A stretch of 64,000 nucleotides of DNA, taken from the NCBI GenBank assembly GCA_040386075.1, contig JAZKGE010000032.1:133151-197150 (forward strand). The letters are read 5' to 3'. Below, one piece after another: positions 34,024 through 44,014 of this stretch. This DNA is from UBA4416 sp040386075 (GTDB lineage Bacteria; Bacteroidota; Bacteroidia; B-17B0; Aurantibacillaceae). A program made the position numbers and the translations under genes. The number at the start of each line of letters is the position of its first letter. The first letter of the stretch is position 1. Below the pieces are notes generated by a model that saw only the letters and a program-made list of their open reading frames with translations, ran no database searches and was not told the DNA's origin.

Positions 34024-37000
34024 ATGAAATCAATTTTACACCACTTTGCTTCAGTTACAGGTTTACTATTAACCTTTGGGGGCTTATATGCGCAAAGCAA
34101 CATGACTTCGTCCTGGTCCAAAAAACTCGAATATCAAAAAGCATTTATCGAGAACAAAGGTCAATTCACTATCCCAAATTCACTTGGAAATCCTGCTGAA
34201 GTGCTATATGCTGTTGACCATGGAGGGACAAAAATTTATTTCACCAAAAAAGGAGTTACCTATTCTTTATTAGAGGCCACCAAGAAGCAAAAAGATCAGA
34301 GAGAAATTGAAAGAGAACGTCGCGAAGAGTTTAAAAATCCTGAGGAACACGCTCGTCATGAAAAAGAAGAACACGAATTAAAAACCAAAACGGATCAGGT
34401 AACCATGCTTTGGCAAAATGCTAACCCTGATGTACAAATAGAAGCAAGTTACATAACATCCGATTATCATAATTATTATTTCAAACAGGCAGATGGACAG
34501 TATAAAGACGTATCACATATCAAGGGCTATAAAAAGATCACATATAAGAATTTATATCCAAACATTGATGTGGAATATATGTTTTCTGAAAAAGATGGAT
34601 TAAAATACTCATTAACCTTGCATCCGGGTGCTGATCCTTCGTTAGTAAAAATGGTGTACGATCACCATGTTTCCTTAAATAATGCCGGCGAAATAAGGAT
34701 CAGTACAAAGTTTGGTGATATCATTGACCACGCTCCTTTAACTTTCTACCAACAAAATCATGCGTCGGTGATTACTTCCTCTTTTAGTAAGTCAGGAAAA
34801 ACAATTTCATTTCAATTATCAAATTACGATAATACAAAAACGGTTGTTATTGATCCGTGGACCCAAACACCGGCATTTGCCAGTAACTGGGATTGTGTTT
34901 GGGAATGTGAAATCGATGGGGCCGGCAATACTTATATTATTGGCGGAGTAACTCCAATGCAATTATTAAAGTATAATGCTGCCGGAGCACTGCAGTGGAC
35001 CTATAACACCCCTTACGATACAACATCATGGCTTGGTACGTTTGCTGTAGATAATGCAGGAAACTCTTATGTAACACTAGGATCAACTGCAAAGATCGTA
35101 AAAGTTTCTACCGCCGGAGCGGTTGTATGGAATAATAACAATCCAGGGGGATTAAGCCTTTTGACGGAATTTTGGTGCATCACGTTCAATTGTGATCAAA
35201 CACGATTGATCATTGGAGGTACTGGGGGTTCTGGCCTTACTCCAACTCCTTATATTTATGAGTTAAATATGGCCAATGGCAATAGTGTTGCCAACTACCA
35301 GGTTGCAGGGGCGCAAAGTTTTTTTGGTTCAGAGATACGAGCCATAGCGCCGAGCGGAAATGGCCGCTATTATTATCTGACACATGATACACTTGGCGCC
35401 ATTACACAGAATTTTACCAGTTGTTCAAGCCCCATTGCTTTTAAAATTAATAACACATATAGTTTAAGTTATAAATCTGAAAACTTCCGATATAATAATA
35501 CCGGAATATGTGCCATTAAAGCAAACACCTCTTTTGTTTATACGCACCGAGGGAACAGATTGGATAAAAGATCTTTAGCCACGGGAGCTATTCTGGCTTC
35601 TGTAGCCATACCTGGCGGAGGTTTTGCATCCGGTCAGGTACAAGCAAGTGGCATTGATCTGGATAATTGTGGTAATATTTATGTAGGCTCTAAAAATGCG
35701 GTATATAAATTTGATGTCAATTTAGTGCAACAAGCATCGTATGTAACAACGTTTAATGTTTATGACGTTCATGTTACAAGTGGTGGAAATATTATAGCCT
35801 GTGGCTCCACTGGAACTTCTGCAACAGGATCGCGTACCGGAACCATAGAACATATCAATGCGGGCGCTTGTACAACCATTAGTTTAACCTGTTGTGATGC
35901 TAATATTTGTCAGTCACCAAATTTTTGTACAACATCACCGGCGGTTAATCTGCAGGCTTCAACAGCAGGAGGTACATGGAGTGGGACAGGTATTACCAAT
36001 ACCACTACAGGAACCTTTAATCCTGCAACAGCCGGTGTGGGATCACATGTTATTACTTATAGTTTAGCCTGTGGTGTTGGTACTACAACTATTCTTGTAT
36101 CGTCTTGCTCAACAGTTTCTTTATGTATCAGTTCAGGGTCATTAACAGTGATAGGTGGAGCAAGTACTTATACATGGGCTAGCACTACTACTTCAGTAAA
36201 CTGCTCAGGCTGCCCTTTTGGAGTCTGTTCTCCATTTTGTCCAGGTGTCACTGTTCCAACGTGGACAGCTTCAGGAACAACTGTAGCGGCGCCTTCAGCA
36301 ACCGTATTCCCTATAAAAGTGAAAGATCTTGGTAGTGGTATCACTTATACTTTTACAACTTTAGCCAGCATACCTCCTTGTACAACAACTGCCTGTCCAA
36401 CCTTAACCATGGCTGTTACATCACAAACCAATGTCAATTGTTTTGGAGCTAACACAGGTTCAGCCACCGTTAGTACAAGTGGAGGAACGGGACCTTATAC
36501 GTATACCTGGTCTCCGGGTTCTCTGACCGGCGCTAGCCAAACCGGATTAGGTGCAGGAACTTACACCATTGCTATAAAAGATGCCAATGCCTGTACAGGT
36601 ACAGGCACTGTAATTATTACACAGCCTACAGCTTCATTAAGTGCGGTTATCAGCGCAACTACTACTACGGGTTGTGGAACTAGTACGGGTGGCGCTACTG
36701 TAACAGCAAGCGGCGGAACTACAGGTTATACTTATAGTTGGAATCCGGGCGGTGCTACAACTGCAGGTGTTTCAAATTTGGCAGCAGGAAATCACACGGT
36801 AACGGTAACAGATTCTAAAGGATGTACACGGATTGCTATAGCAAATATCACAACAGCAGTAGGACCAACGTTATCAGTTGTTTCTCAGTCGAGTGTAAAT
36901 TGTTTTGGCGCGAGTACAGGAACAGCCACCGTTAGCGGAACGGGAGGAACAGGACCTTATTCATTTACATGGACTCCGGGAAATTTAACAGGTGTTTCTC

Positions 37001-40000
37001 AAACGAGTTTAAGTGCAGGAACATACACGATCAATGTTTCTGATGCAAACTCCTGCGCAGGTTCCGGAACGTTATCTATAAGCCAACCAACATCGGCATT
37101 AAATGCAGTTATTACAGCAACAACTGCAGCAGGCTGTGGCAGCGGCACGTCCACTGTCACATTTTGGACCGAAACGTTTGGAACAGGTTGTAGCCAAGGG
37201 TCATTAGCTTCTGCTTATACGGGAACCAATGGTGCCTGGGCAGTAACTGCTACGGGCGCCAACAGTGCTGAAGCAAATCAATTCTTTGTGAGTGCTACAG
37301 AAAACGGAAATGCAGCGGGCGCTTGTGGATCTGCTTGTGGTTCAGACAGATCTCTTCATGTGGGAAATGTTGCTGCCCCTATATTGGGCTTAACTGCCGA
37401 TCAGGGCGCTGCGTATAACGCCGGTGGGTTCTGTGGAACGTTCTTCTGTACAGCTACTGATAGAAGAGCAGAATCTCCCACGATTAATTGTACAGGACAA
37501 TCAAACATTACCCTTAATTTTAATTACATGGAATTTGGTGATGGTACAAATGATGATGGTTCTTTATATTACTTCGACGGAACTTCCTGGAACTTATTAC
37601 TTAATCTTTCAAAAACAACCTGTTGCGGCGGAGCAACCTGTAACGGATCACTTCAGGGTTTATGGACCGCATTTTCTGCGACGTTACCAGCCAGTGCCAA
37701 TAACAATCCAAATATTAAAATTGGTTACAGATGGGTAAATAATGATGATGGTATAGGTACAGATCCTTCATTTGCAATAGATGATATTTCATTATCATCT
37801 GTTTCAGGTTCTGGAGGGTTGGGTGGCGCAACGGTAACAGCTACCGGCGGCACACCTTCTTACAATTATACCTGGACTCCAGGTGGCGGCACAACCGCGG
37901 GTGTATCTAATTTGGCGGCAGGTACCCACACGGTTATTGTAACCGATGTAAATGGTTGTACAACTTCTGCTGTGGCAAACATTACATCTACAAGCGGCCC
38001 AACATTATCGGTTGCTTCTCAAACTAATGTTAATTGTTTCGGGGCTAATACAGGTACAGCAACAATTAGCTCTACAGGTGGAACCGGGCCTTATACCTAC
38101 ACATGGTCTCCCGGTAATTTAAGCGGGGTCAGTCAATCATCATTGTCAGCAGGAACTTATACTATAAATGTACAGGATGCTAATCAATGTGTTGGTACAA
38201 CTACATTATCTATTACTCAACCTACAGCGGCAGTTAGTGCGGTGATCTCGGCAACAACTTCAGCAGCTTGTGGATCGAGCACAGGTGGTGCGACAGTAAC
38301 AGCAAGCGGTGGAACACCATCTTACACATATAGCTGGAGTCCGGGTGGCGCAGCAACAGCCGGCGTTTCAAATTTAGCGTCGGGTAGTCACACCGTTTTA
38401 GTTACAGATTCAAAAGGTTGTACTACAACAGTGATAGCAAATATTTCTTCCACCAGTGGTCCAACTCTGGCGGTGGTTTCTCAAACCAATGTGAATTGTT
38501 TTGGTGCAAATACAGGTAGTGCTACCGTTAATGCCAGTGGCGGAACCGGCCCGTATTCTTATACCTGGTCTCCGGGTAATTTAACAGGCGCCAGTCAAAC
38601 AGGTTTAAGTGCAGGAACTTATACGATCAATGTATCGGACGCTAACTTATGCGCAGGTACCGGAACATTATTAATTACTCAACCAACAGCATCTTTAACC
38701 GGAGTTATTTCCAATACAACAGCACCTGGTTGTGGCCTAAGCAATGGTAGCGCCTCGGTTACAGCGAGTGGTGGAACAGCATCTTATACTTACAGTTGGA
38801 ATCCTAACGGAGGATCTGCCTCATCCGCCTCCAATTTATCATCCGGTGCAAATACGGTAACCATAACAGATTCGAAAGGATGTACCTCTGCAATAACTGT
38901 TTTCTTAAATTCAGCCGGCGGCCCTACAGTATCCGTTGCTTCACAAGCCAACGTCAATTGTTTTGGAGCGAGCACGGGTAGTGCAAGTATTAGTTTATCA
39001 GGTGGAACCGGTCCGTTTTCATACACATGGTCTCCAAGCGGTGGTAATGCTGCCAGTGCCTCGGGATTAACTGCAGGTGTTTATACGATCAGTGTATCTG
39101 ATGCAAACTCTTGTTCGGGTAGTACAACTGTATCGATCACTCAACCTACAGCGGCTTTATCGGTTACTATCACTAACAGTCCGACAGGTTGTGGTACGGC
39201 AGTAGGATCAGCAACAGCAACTTCTGCTGGAGGAACACCTTCTTATAACTATACCTGGAGTGCGCCGATCATAGCTATTGGGAATATAGCTAATAATTTA
39301 GCTGCAGGCACTTATTCGGTTTTAGTAACCGATGCTAATGGCTGTCAGGAAACAGCCACAACAACCATTATGTCTGCCGGTGGCGGCCCAACATTATCAA
39401 TTGCATCTCAAACAAATGTTTTATGTAATGCTACGGCAACAGGTGCCGCCTCTATCAGTCCTTCCGGAGCAACAGGCCCCTATTCATACACATGGTCACC
39501 AAGTGGTGGCAATGCATCAAGTGCTACGGGCCTCAGTGCAGGAGTTTATACAGTTACTGTAAATGACGCATCTTCTTGTACAAGTACTATTAGTATTACT
39601 ATATCTTCTCCGGCAGCCATCACAACCAGTTTAACTGCAACTGATGCCAGCTGTATTAATAATGATGGATCGGCAACTATTAACGCAAGTGGCGGTACAG
39701 CAACTTTGGCTGTTTTATGGCAAACGGGTAGTGCTAATAATACTATAACCGGTTTATCGCCGGGGTCATATAGCGTTGTGATCACTGATGCTAATAACTG
39801 TACTTCAACAGCTACAGCAGTAGTTGGTGCTTCAGGAGGATTGACTGTGGATGCAGGAATCGGTTCAACAATAATGGCCGGGGATACAGCGTTGTTGATC
39901 AGTCCTTCGATATCGGGTGCTACGGTGATCTGGTCTCCATCACAGTCGGTAACCTGTTACACCTGTTCAACTACGGGAGCATTCCCGTTGGTTACCACAA

Positions 40001-40350
40001 CCTATACAATTACAGCAACGTTGGGTAGTTGTTCGGCAAGTGATGTAGTAACCATTGTAGTTGACATTGATGAAGATCTGATAGTGCCGAATGTATTTAC
40101 TCCAAATGGCGATGGCAGCAATGATGTCTTTACTTTAAAAGCTACTAATATTGGTGAGATCAATATGACAATATTTGATCGTTGGGGATTGAAGATGTTT
40201 GGAGGAACTGCTACCGGAAATATCACTTGGGATGGTAAAACTTTAAGTGGTAGCCTTGTACCTGACGGAACTTATTTTTATATCATTAAGGCTGTTAGTT
40301 TGAGCGGGAAAGAGTATGATCTGAAAGGAAGTGTTAATTTATTCAGATAG
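34024..40350 (+). CDS. SprB-like T9SS giant protein 2 with type B sorting domain
   Basis: The 2108-aa protein is a close paralog of the gene at 27035, with the same order: signal peptide (1-23), DUF7948-type domain (about 25-285), propeller-like region, cysteine-rich segment, six SprB module pairs (from about residue 793), and a type B sorting domain from VPNVFTPNGDGSNDVF to the end. Its frame is intact. The second B module is interrupted by a 225-residue jelly-roll-like domain (nucleotides about 37147-37826). SprB is the mobile adhesin of gliding Bacteroidota; this protein probably plays an adhesive surface role of that kind. The nearest PorP/SprF gene lies upstream. Confidence 0.9.
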   Translation: MKSILHHFASVTGLLLTFGGLYAQSNMTSSWSKKLEYQKAFIENKGQFTIPNSLGNPAEVLYAVDHGGTKIYFTKKGVTYSLLEATKKQKDQREIERERREEFKNPEEHARHEKEEHELKTKTDQVTMLWQNANPDVQIEASYITSDYHNYYFKQADGQYKDVSHIKGYKKITYKNLYPNIDVEYMFSEKDGLKYSLTLHPGADPSLVKMVYDHHVSLNNAGEIRISTKFGDIIDHAPLTFYQQNHASVITSSFSKSGKTISFQLSNYDNTKTVVIDPWTQTPAFASNWDCVWECEIDGAGNTYIIGGVTPMQLLKYNAAGALQWTYNTPYDTTSWLGTFAVDNAGNSYVTLGSTAKIVKVSTAGAVVWNNNNPGGLSLLTEFWCITFNCDQTRLIIGGTGGSGLTPTPYIYELNMANGNSVANYQVAGAQSFFGSEIRAIAPSGNGRYYYLTHDTLGAITQNFTSCSSPIAFKINNTYSLSYKSENFRYNNTGICAIKANTSFVYTHRGNRLDKRSLATGAILASVAIPGGGFASGQVQASGIDLDNCGNIYVGSKNAVYKFDVNLVQQASYVTTFNVYDVHVTSGGNIIACGSTGTSATGSRTGTIEHINAGACTTISLTCCDANICQSPNFCTTSPAVNLQASTAGGTWSGTGITNTTTGTFNPATAGVGSHVITYSLACGVGTTTILVSSCSTVSLCISSGSLTVIGGASTYTWASTTTSVNCSGCPFGVCSPFCPGVTVPTWTASGTTVAAPSATVFPIKVKDLGSGITYTFTTLASIPPCTTTACPTLTMAVTSQTNVNCFGANTGSATVSTSGGTGPYTYTWSPGSLTGASQTGLGAGTYTIAIKDANACTGTGTVIITQPTASLSAVISATTTTGCGTSTGGATVTASGGTTGYTYSWNPGGATTAGVSNLAAGNHTVTVTDSKGCTRIAIANITTAVGPTLSVVSQSSVNCFGASTGTATVSGTGGTGPYSFTWTPGNLTGVSQTSLSAGTYTINVSDANSCAGSGTLSISQPTSALNAVITATTAAGCGSGTSTVTFWTETFGTGCSQGSLASAYTGTNGAWAVTATGANSAEANQFFVSATENGNAAGACGSACGSDRSLHVGNVAAPILGLTADQGAAYNAGGFCGTFFCTATDRRAESPTINCTGQSNITLNFNYMEFGDGTNDDGSLYYFDGTSWNLLLNLSKTTCCGGATCNGSLQGLWTAFSATLPASANNNPNIKIGYRWVNNDDGIGTDPSFAIDDISLSSVSGSGGLGGATVTATGGTPSYNYTWTPGGGTTAGVSNLAAGTHTVIVTDVNGCTTSAVANITSTSGPTLSVASQTNVNCFGANTGTATISSTGGTGPYTYTWSPGNLSGVSQSSLSAGTYTINVQDANQCVGTTTLSITQPTAAVSAVISATTSAACGSSTGGATVTASGGTPSYTYSWSPGGAATAGVSNLASGSHTVLVTDSKGCTTTVIANISSTSGPTLAVVSQTNVNCFGANTGSATVNASGGTGPYSYTWSPGNLTGASQTGLSAGTYTINVSDANLCAGTGTLLITQPTASLTGVISNTTAPGCGLSNGSASVTASGGTASYTYSWNPNGGSASSASNLSSGANTVTITDSKGCTSAITVFLNSAGGPTVSVASQANVNCFGASTGSASISLSGGTGPFSYTWSPSGGNAASASGLTAGVYTISVSDANSCSGSTTVSITQPTAALSVTITNSPTGCGTAVGSATATSAGGTPSYNYTWSAPIIAIGNIANNLAAGTYSVLVTDANGCQETATTTIMSAGGGPTLSIASQTNVLCNATATGAASISPSGATGPYSYTWSPSGGNASSATGLSAGVYTVTVNDASSCTSTISITISSPAAITTSLTATDASCINNDGSATINASGGTATLAVLWQTGSANNTITGLSPGSYSVVITDANNCTSTATAVVGASGGLTVDAGIGSTIMAGDTALLISPSISGATVIWSPSQSVTCYTCSTTGAFPLVTTTYTITATLGSCSASDVVTIVVDIDEDLIVPNVFTPNGDGSNDVFTLKATNIGEINMTIFDRWGLKMFGGTATGNITWDGKTLSGSLVPDGTYFYIIKAVSLSGKEYDLKGSVNLFR
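36400..39840 (+). repeat. Six paired SprB modules of the second giant protein
   Basis: A and B modules alternate as in the first paralog, with A modules near 36405, 36863, 38003, 38465, 38928 and 39393. The count of six pairs equals that of the paralog despite many synonymous differences. Confidence 0.83.
37147..37826 (+). other. Jelly-roll-like domain inserted inside an SprB module
   Basis: Within the B module, GCGSG is followed by a new domain from FWTETFGTGC to IDDISLSS, after which the module resumes at GGATVTATGGTP. The insert has NLNF-type strands, DGSLYYFDGTSWNLL and NNDDGIGTDPSFAIDDI, resembling MAM/choice-of-anchor lectin-like folds. The frame is kept at both joins. Confidence 0.7.
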
Positions 40351-40352
40351 AG

Positions 40353-40378
40353 CTGAGATCGTTACACTACGATCTCAG
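40353..40378 (+). terminator. Terminator hairpin after SprB-like protein 2
   Basis: A perfect 10-bp stem CTGAGATCGT / ACGATCTCAG with a 6-nt loop starts 3 bp past the stop. The T-tract after it is weak (TTCTGACC). Confidence 0.65.
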
Positions 40379-40428
40379 TTCTGACCGTACATTTTTATAG
40401 TTTCAGGAAAATGTTGTAACTTAGGTAT

Positions 40429-40839
40429 ATGGTAAGCAACAGCCTGATACTTTTACGTGGTCTACCCGGCAGTGGTAAATCTACGCTAGCACACGTGTTA
40501 GCCGAAAATGGTATGTATCCTATCTTTTCTGTGGATGATTATTTTACGGATGAAATTACCGGCGAATATGTATTTAACTTCAGTAACAATCATCTGGCAT
40601 ACAAGCAATGCGAACAACTGTGTAAAGATGCTTTGCTACAAAAGATCCCGAAGGTGATCATTCATAATACGTTTACCATCGATTGGGAACTGGAACCTTA
40701 TTTTAAGCTAGCATCGAAATTTAATTATGATTTATTTGTTGTAACGGTTGAAAATTACCATGGTAAACAAAATACGCATGGCGTGAGTGATGAACAGTTG
40801 CAAAAAATGGCAGAGAAGTATAAAGTGAAGCTGTTGTAA
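40429..40839 (+). CDS. Small P-loop kinase-like protein
   Basis: The 136-aa protein has a Walker A motif GLPGSGKST at residues about 10-18 and SVDDYF downstream as a possible substrate-acid site. This resembles the AAA/zeta-toxin/N4BP2-like group of small nucleotide or polynucleotide kinases. The later half has VIIHNTFTIDWELEPY and HGVSDEQLQKM, which also occur in N4BP2-like kinases. A TAACTTAG element sits only 8 bp before the ATG. It is a single-gene unit and its substrate is unknown. Confidence 0.75.
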   Translation: MVSNSLILLRGLPGSGKSTLAHVLAENGMYPIFSVDDYFTDEITGEYVFNFSNNHLAYKQCEQLCKDALLQKIPKVIIHNTFTIDWELEPYFKLASKFNYDLFVVTVENYHGKQNTHGVSDEQLQKMAEKYKVKLL

Positions 40840-41026
40840 GCTTCGCTTAATATTAGTATAATATTTATGGTATATTCTTTTTTCTTTAAAAAAAGAACAA
40901 AAGATTCAAGACAATTCGCCAATCCCCATTTGCCCCACATAACCTTCCCTGAATGGCGAGTCGCACCGAATTGTCGAAAGCCGGCCGCACTATTACCAAC
41001 GTATGATAGACGTAAAATGGTTGACG

Positions 41027-41509
41027 CTAAATTAATTTCTTCAGCCGCTCAGTAATTTCCAATACAGCTGGACAAACTAATGTATTCCTGTAGGTCAAAT
41101 CCAGGATCTGCTCCATGCGTTTTCTATCAGTATGTGGATATTCCCTACAGGCATTTGGTCTTGCTTCATACACCGAACAATAATTATCAGAACCTAAGAA
41201 AGGGCAGGGTGCTTGACGTAATACATAATCTTTATCCTCATCTATGCGAAGGTATCTGTCGATCAATTCGCCCGGCTTTATACGCAGGTGTTTTGCCAAA
41301 CGCTCAACGTCACGGTTATAAAAGATAGGAGATGTGGTTTTGCAACAATTGGCGCAGTTTAAACAATCAATTTCTTTAAATACTTTTTCGTGTAAAGTGT
41401 GAAATTGGTAATCTAAATTTTTTGGTTTGCTACGCTTGAGTTTGTCAAAGAAGATCCTGTTCTCTTTCTTAAGAGTAGAAGCTTTTTGATTATGTTTATT
41501 CAGATCCAA
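41027..41509 (-). CDS. YkgJ-family cysteine-cluster protein
   Basis: The 160-aa protein has the cluster C49-x2-C52-x2-C55-C56 and further cysteines in APCPFLG, YCSVYEARPNACREYP, the arrangement of the YkgJ/FliB zinc- or iron-binding family. There is no signal peptide. Its role is not established; it is sometimes linked to metal handling. It lies 39 bp downstream of truB on the same strand, so co-transcription is likely. Confidence 0.88.
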   Translation of the reverse strand: MDLNKHNQKASTLKKENRIFFDKLKRSKPKNLDYQFHTLHEKVFKEIDCLNCANCCKTTSPIFYNRDVERLAKHLRIKPGELIDRYLRIDEDKDYVLRQAPCPFLGSDNYCSVYEARPNACREYPHTDRKRMEQILDLTYRNTLVCPAVLEITERLKKLI

Positions 41510-41548
41510 GATACAACGTGTATTCAGAGTTATGCGTAAGCTCTTTAT

Positions 41549-42253
41549 CTAATAAGTATTGTCTTTAATGAATTCTTCGGGTGTTTTGGCGTCTTCGATA
41601 GAAAAGTGTCCGATCTTTGTGCGACATAATGCATCCAGGTATGCGCCGCTGTTTAAGGCTAAACCAAAATCGCGGGCAATGCTACGGATATATGTTCCTT
41701 TGGTACAAGCGATCCTGAAATTTACCAGAGGCAGTTCACAGCTTGTTATCTCAAATTCTAATATGTTTATTGGTCGTGCCTTCAATTCTATTTCTTCGCC
41801 AATTCGCGCTAATTTGTATAAACGTTTGCCATCTACTTTCACAGCACTGAACATAGGTGGTACCTGTTCCTGTTCACCAACAAATGATTTAGCTGTTTCA
41901 CGAACTAATTCTTCGGTAATATGTTCTGTAGGATAAGTAGTATCCACTTCTTTTTCTTTATCGTAGCAAGGCGTTGTAGCACCAATAAAAAAAGTACCGG
42001 TATATTCTTTCGGTAAGTCCTGGAACGAGGAAATTTCTTTGGTCTTTTTGCCTGTGCAGATAATTAATAAGCCTGTAGCTAATGGGTCTAACGTACCTGC
42101 ATGCCCTATCTTTAAATGAACCAGTTTATCATCCAGTAACAAAGAAGGATGTTTTTTTAAAGCATGCTTTAATTTATTGACGGCCTGAAAAGACGACCAG
42201 GTATATGGTTTGTTGATCAGTAAAAGTTCGCCGCTGCGGTAATCAGGTGTCAT
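41549..42253 (-). CDS. truB: tRNA pseudouridine(55) synthase
   Basis: The 234-aa protein makes pseudouridine 55 in the T-loop of tRNAs. The catalytic aspartate is D56 in GHAGTLDPLATG, and the family opening LLINKPYTWSSF and the RICKGTYIRSI-type motif (seen as CTKGTYIRSIARD) are present. Its length is that of the shorter bacterial TruB form without a full PUA domain. It begins 40 bp past the end of a T9SS gene transcribed the same way. Confidence 0.97.
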   Translation of the reverse strand: MTPDYRSGELLLINKPYTWSSFQAVNKLKHALKKHPSLLLDDKLVHLKIGHAGTLDPLATGLLIICTGKKTKEISSFQDLPKEYTGTFFIGATTPCYDKEKEVDTTYPTEHITEELVRETAKSFVGEQEQVPPMFSAVKVDGKRLYKLARIGEEIELKARPINILEFEITSCELPLVNFRIACTKGTYIRSIARDFGLALNSGAYLDALCRTKIGHFSIEDAKTPEEFIKDNTY

Positions 42254-42293
42254 GGCGGCAAAGATAAGGCTTTGCGGCCATTAAAAAAATAAA

Positions 42294-43895
42294 CTATTCT
42301 TTGATGAACTTCTGTTTATATTCACCTTTATCGGTCATTACGGTCATAAAATAAATACCCGCTTTGAGCTTAGTAACATCCACCTTAACTTGGTCCCCAC
42401 TGGTCATAATTAGTTTTCCGTTCACGTCAAAAATGGTAATACTGATTAGGCTAAAATCGTTTGCCAATTGCACGGTCAGTAAATTAGCGGCGGGGTTTGG
42501 ATAAACCGCCATAGGATTCTCTCTATTGATCTCTTTGGCGCTCAACGCCAAACAACTGTTTATGAGCACTGAAAAATTAGAAACGCTGCTTACAGTCGAT
42601 GGAAATGACGACATCGTGACAGACGCTACGCTAGTGAGTGTTGTAGAATTTGGGGAGCCCAGCACGTATGTATAGTAATTTGATGGAGTAACACTAATAC
42701 TAGCTGTAGGCGAACAATAAGATCCAATGGTAGAATCCATCTCTGTAATGGATAAAGGACCCGGTAAGGAACCGGAGGTTTCTATGGAATAGAAAAAATG
42801 ATTTCCATAATGATGTTTCAATTGAGTGATAGAGTCTTCAATACCAAATGTTGATTGTCCAAAATTTTGCAGCCAGTTATATTTTTTATTATCGCTTAGG
42901 CCGTTGGAATCTACTTTTACGATCCATTTCTCAAATTTATTAGTGGATACATTTTTACAGGTGACCGATAAATAGACATTTTTTAAATGATCTTCCTCCA
43001 CGTTTTGAAGACTCATGAGGTAAGGGGCAAATGTTTGAAATTGAATTCCCCATTTAAGAACCGTATTTTTTATCTTTCTAAATGAAAACGTATTATACAA
43101 TTGGCTGGAAAATGCTCCCGCATTATTACATAGATAAAATACATTAGATTCCATTTTTGATTTTATGATCTTTTCGTTGCTGCTGGGGTATTGCATCGTT
43201 GTGCCCATAAAAGCTATTTGAAATAAAGAGTCAACGGTTATAACATCGGTCAAGTCGTTGTACTTATACGTTAAGTTAAATACAGGCCCTTCAAATCCGT
43301 ATCCCCAAGAACTTATTTGGTAAACACCGGAAACATCGTTAATGATCGTTGAATTTTTAGGATCCAGTAAATGATTTTTGAAAACTAACCGTAGTTTGAT
43401 AAAGTTGCCCGTTGTATCTACCTTTAAAAGATATAACGGCGGTGTTGTAAGAAGCGGCGGAGTTACGCCGGTTATAACCAGTTGAGCATTTCTGTCCAGT
43501 AAAATCTGATCGGCGCTTTCTATTGAAACGGTTTGAGTGTTTCCGGAAATAGTGGCCGTATAAGTGGGTAACGCTTTACACCAGGTTAAGTTGCCGTTCG
43601 CCTCTATTTTGCCTATTTTATCTGCGCCAGCGCTTGAGCCAATAAAAAACAGACTACCGGTTTTGGATAGCAAAAGGCTTTTGAAACTTAAATTCATATA
43701 ACTATTTATCCAGATGGGATTAAAATTTTTATCCAGTTTTTCAACCCTGTTTCCATGAAACATAATGATATTTGAATCTGCATCAATGATAAAATCACCT
43801 TTATTACCTGTAGAGGCGTTAAGGTGTGGGAAGTTTTGGGCTTTTAGAGAGGTAAAAGCAATCAGTAAAGTAGCGATGAGTAGAATTGTTTTCAT
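42294..43895 (-). CDS. T9SS-sorted secreted protein, tandem paralog A
   Basis: The 533-aa protein has a signal peptide (1-19), then NASTGNKGDFIIDADSNIIM and repeated strand motifs (KIGKIEANGNLTWCKAL) of a propeller-like region. The end is a type A sorting domain (MAVYPNPAANLLTVQL to KQKFIKE). It is a clear paralog of the protein at 44015-45589, matching over the N-terminal 110 residues and the sorting domain, with a more divergent middle. Function is unknown. Both belong to the large T9SS cargo set of this window. Confidence 0.86.
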   Translation of the reverse strand: MKTILLIATLLIAFTSLKAQNFPHLNASTGNKGDFIIDADSNIIMFHGNRVEKLDKNFNPIWINSYMNLSFKSLLLSKTGSLFFIGSSAGADKIGKIEANGNLTWCKALPTYTATISGNTQTVSIESADQILLDRNAQLVITGVTPPLLTTPPLYLLKVDTTGNFIKLRLVFKNHLLDPKNSTIINDVSGVYQISSWGYGFEGPVFNLTYKYNDLTDVITVDSLFQIAFMGTTMQYPSSNEKIIKSKMESNVFYLCNNAGAFSSQLYNTFSFRKIKNTVLKWGIQFQTFAPYLMSLQNVEEDHLKNVYLSVTCKNVSTNKFEKWIVKVDSNGLSDNKKYNWLQNFGQSTFGIEDSITQLKHHYGNHFFYSIETSGSLPGPLSITEMDSTIGSYCSPTASISVTPSNYYTYVLGSPNSTTLTSVASVTMSSFPSTVSSVSNFSVLINSCLALSAKEINRENPMAVYPNPAANLLTVQLANDFSLISITIFDVNGKLIMTSGDQVKVDVTKLKAGIYFMTVMTDKGEYKQKFIKE

Positions 43896-44014
43896 AGAGT
43901 AGTTATTAGTAGTATCTAAATTAAAACTTCAGTAACTCAAAACAAAGCCTAAAGCTATAGCTGGTTGATCTGAGTAATATGTGGTAGCATTTACAAAATA
44001 GCTGGTTAAATGTT

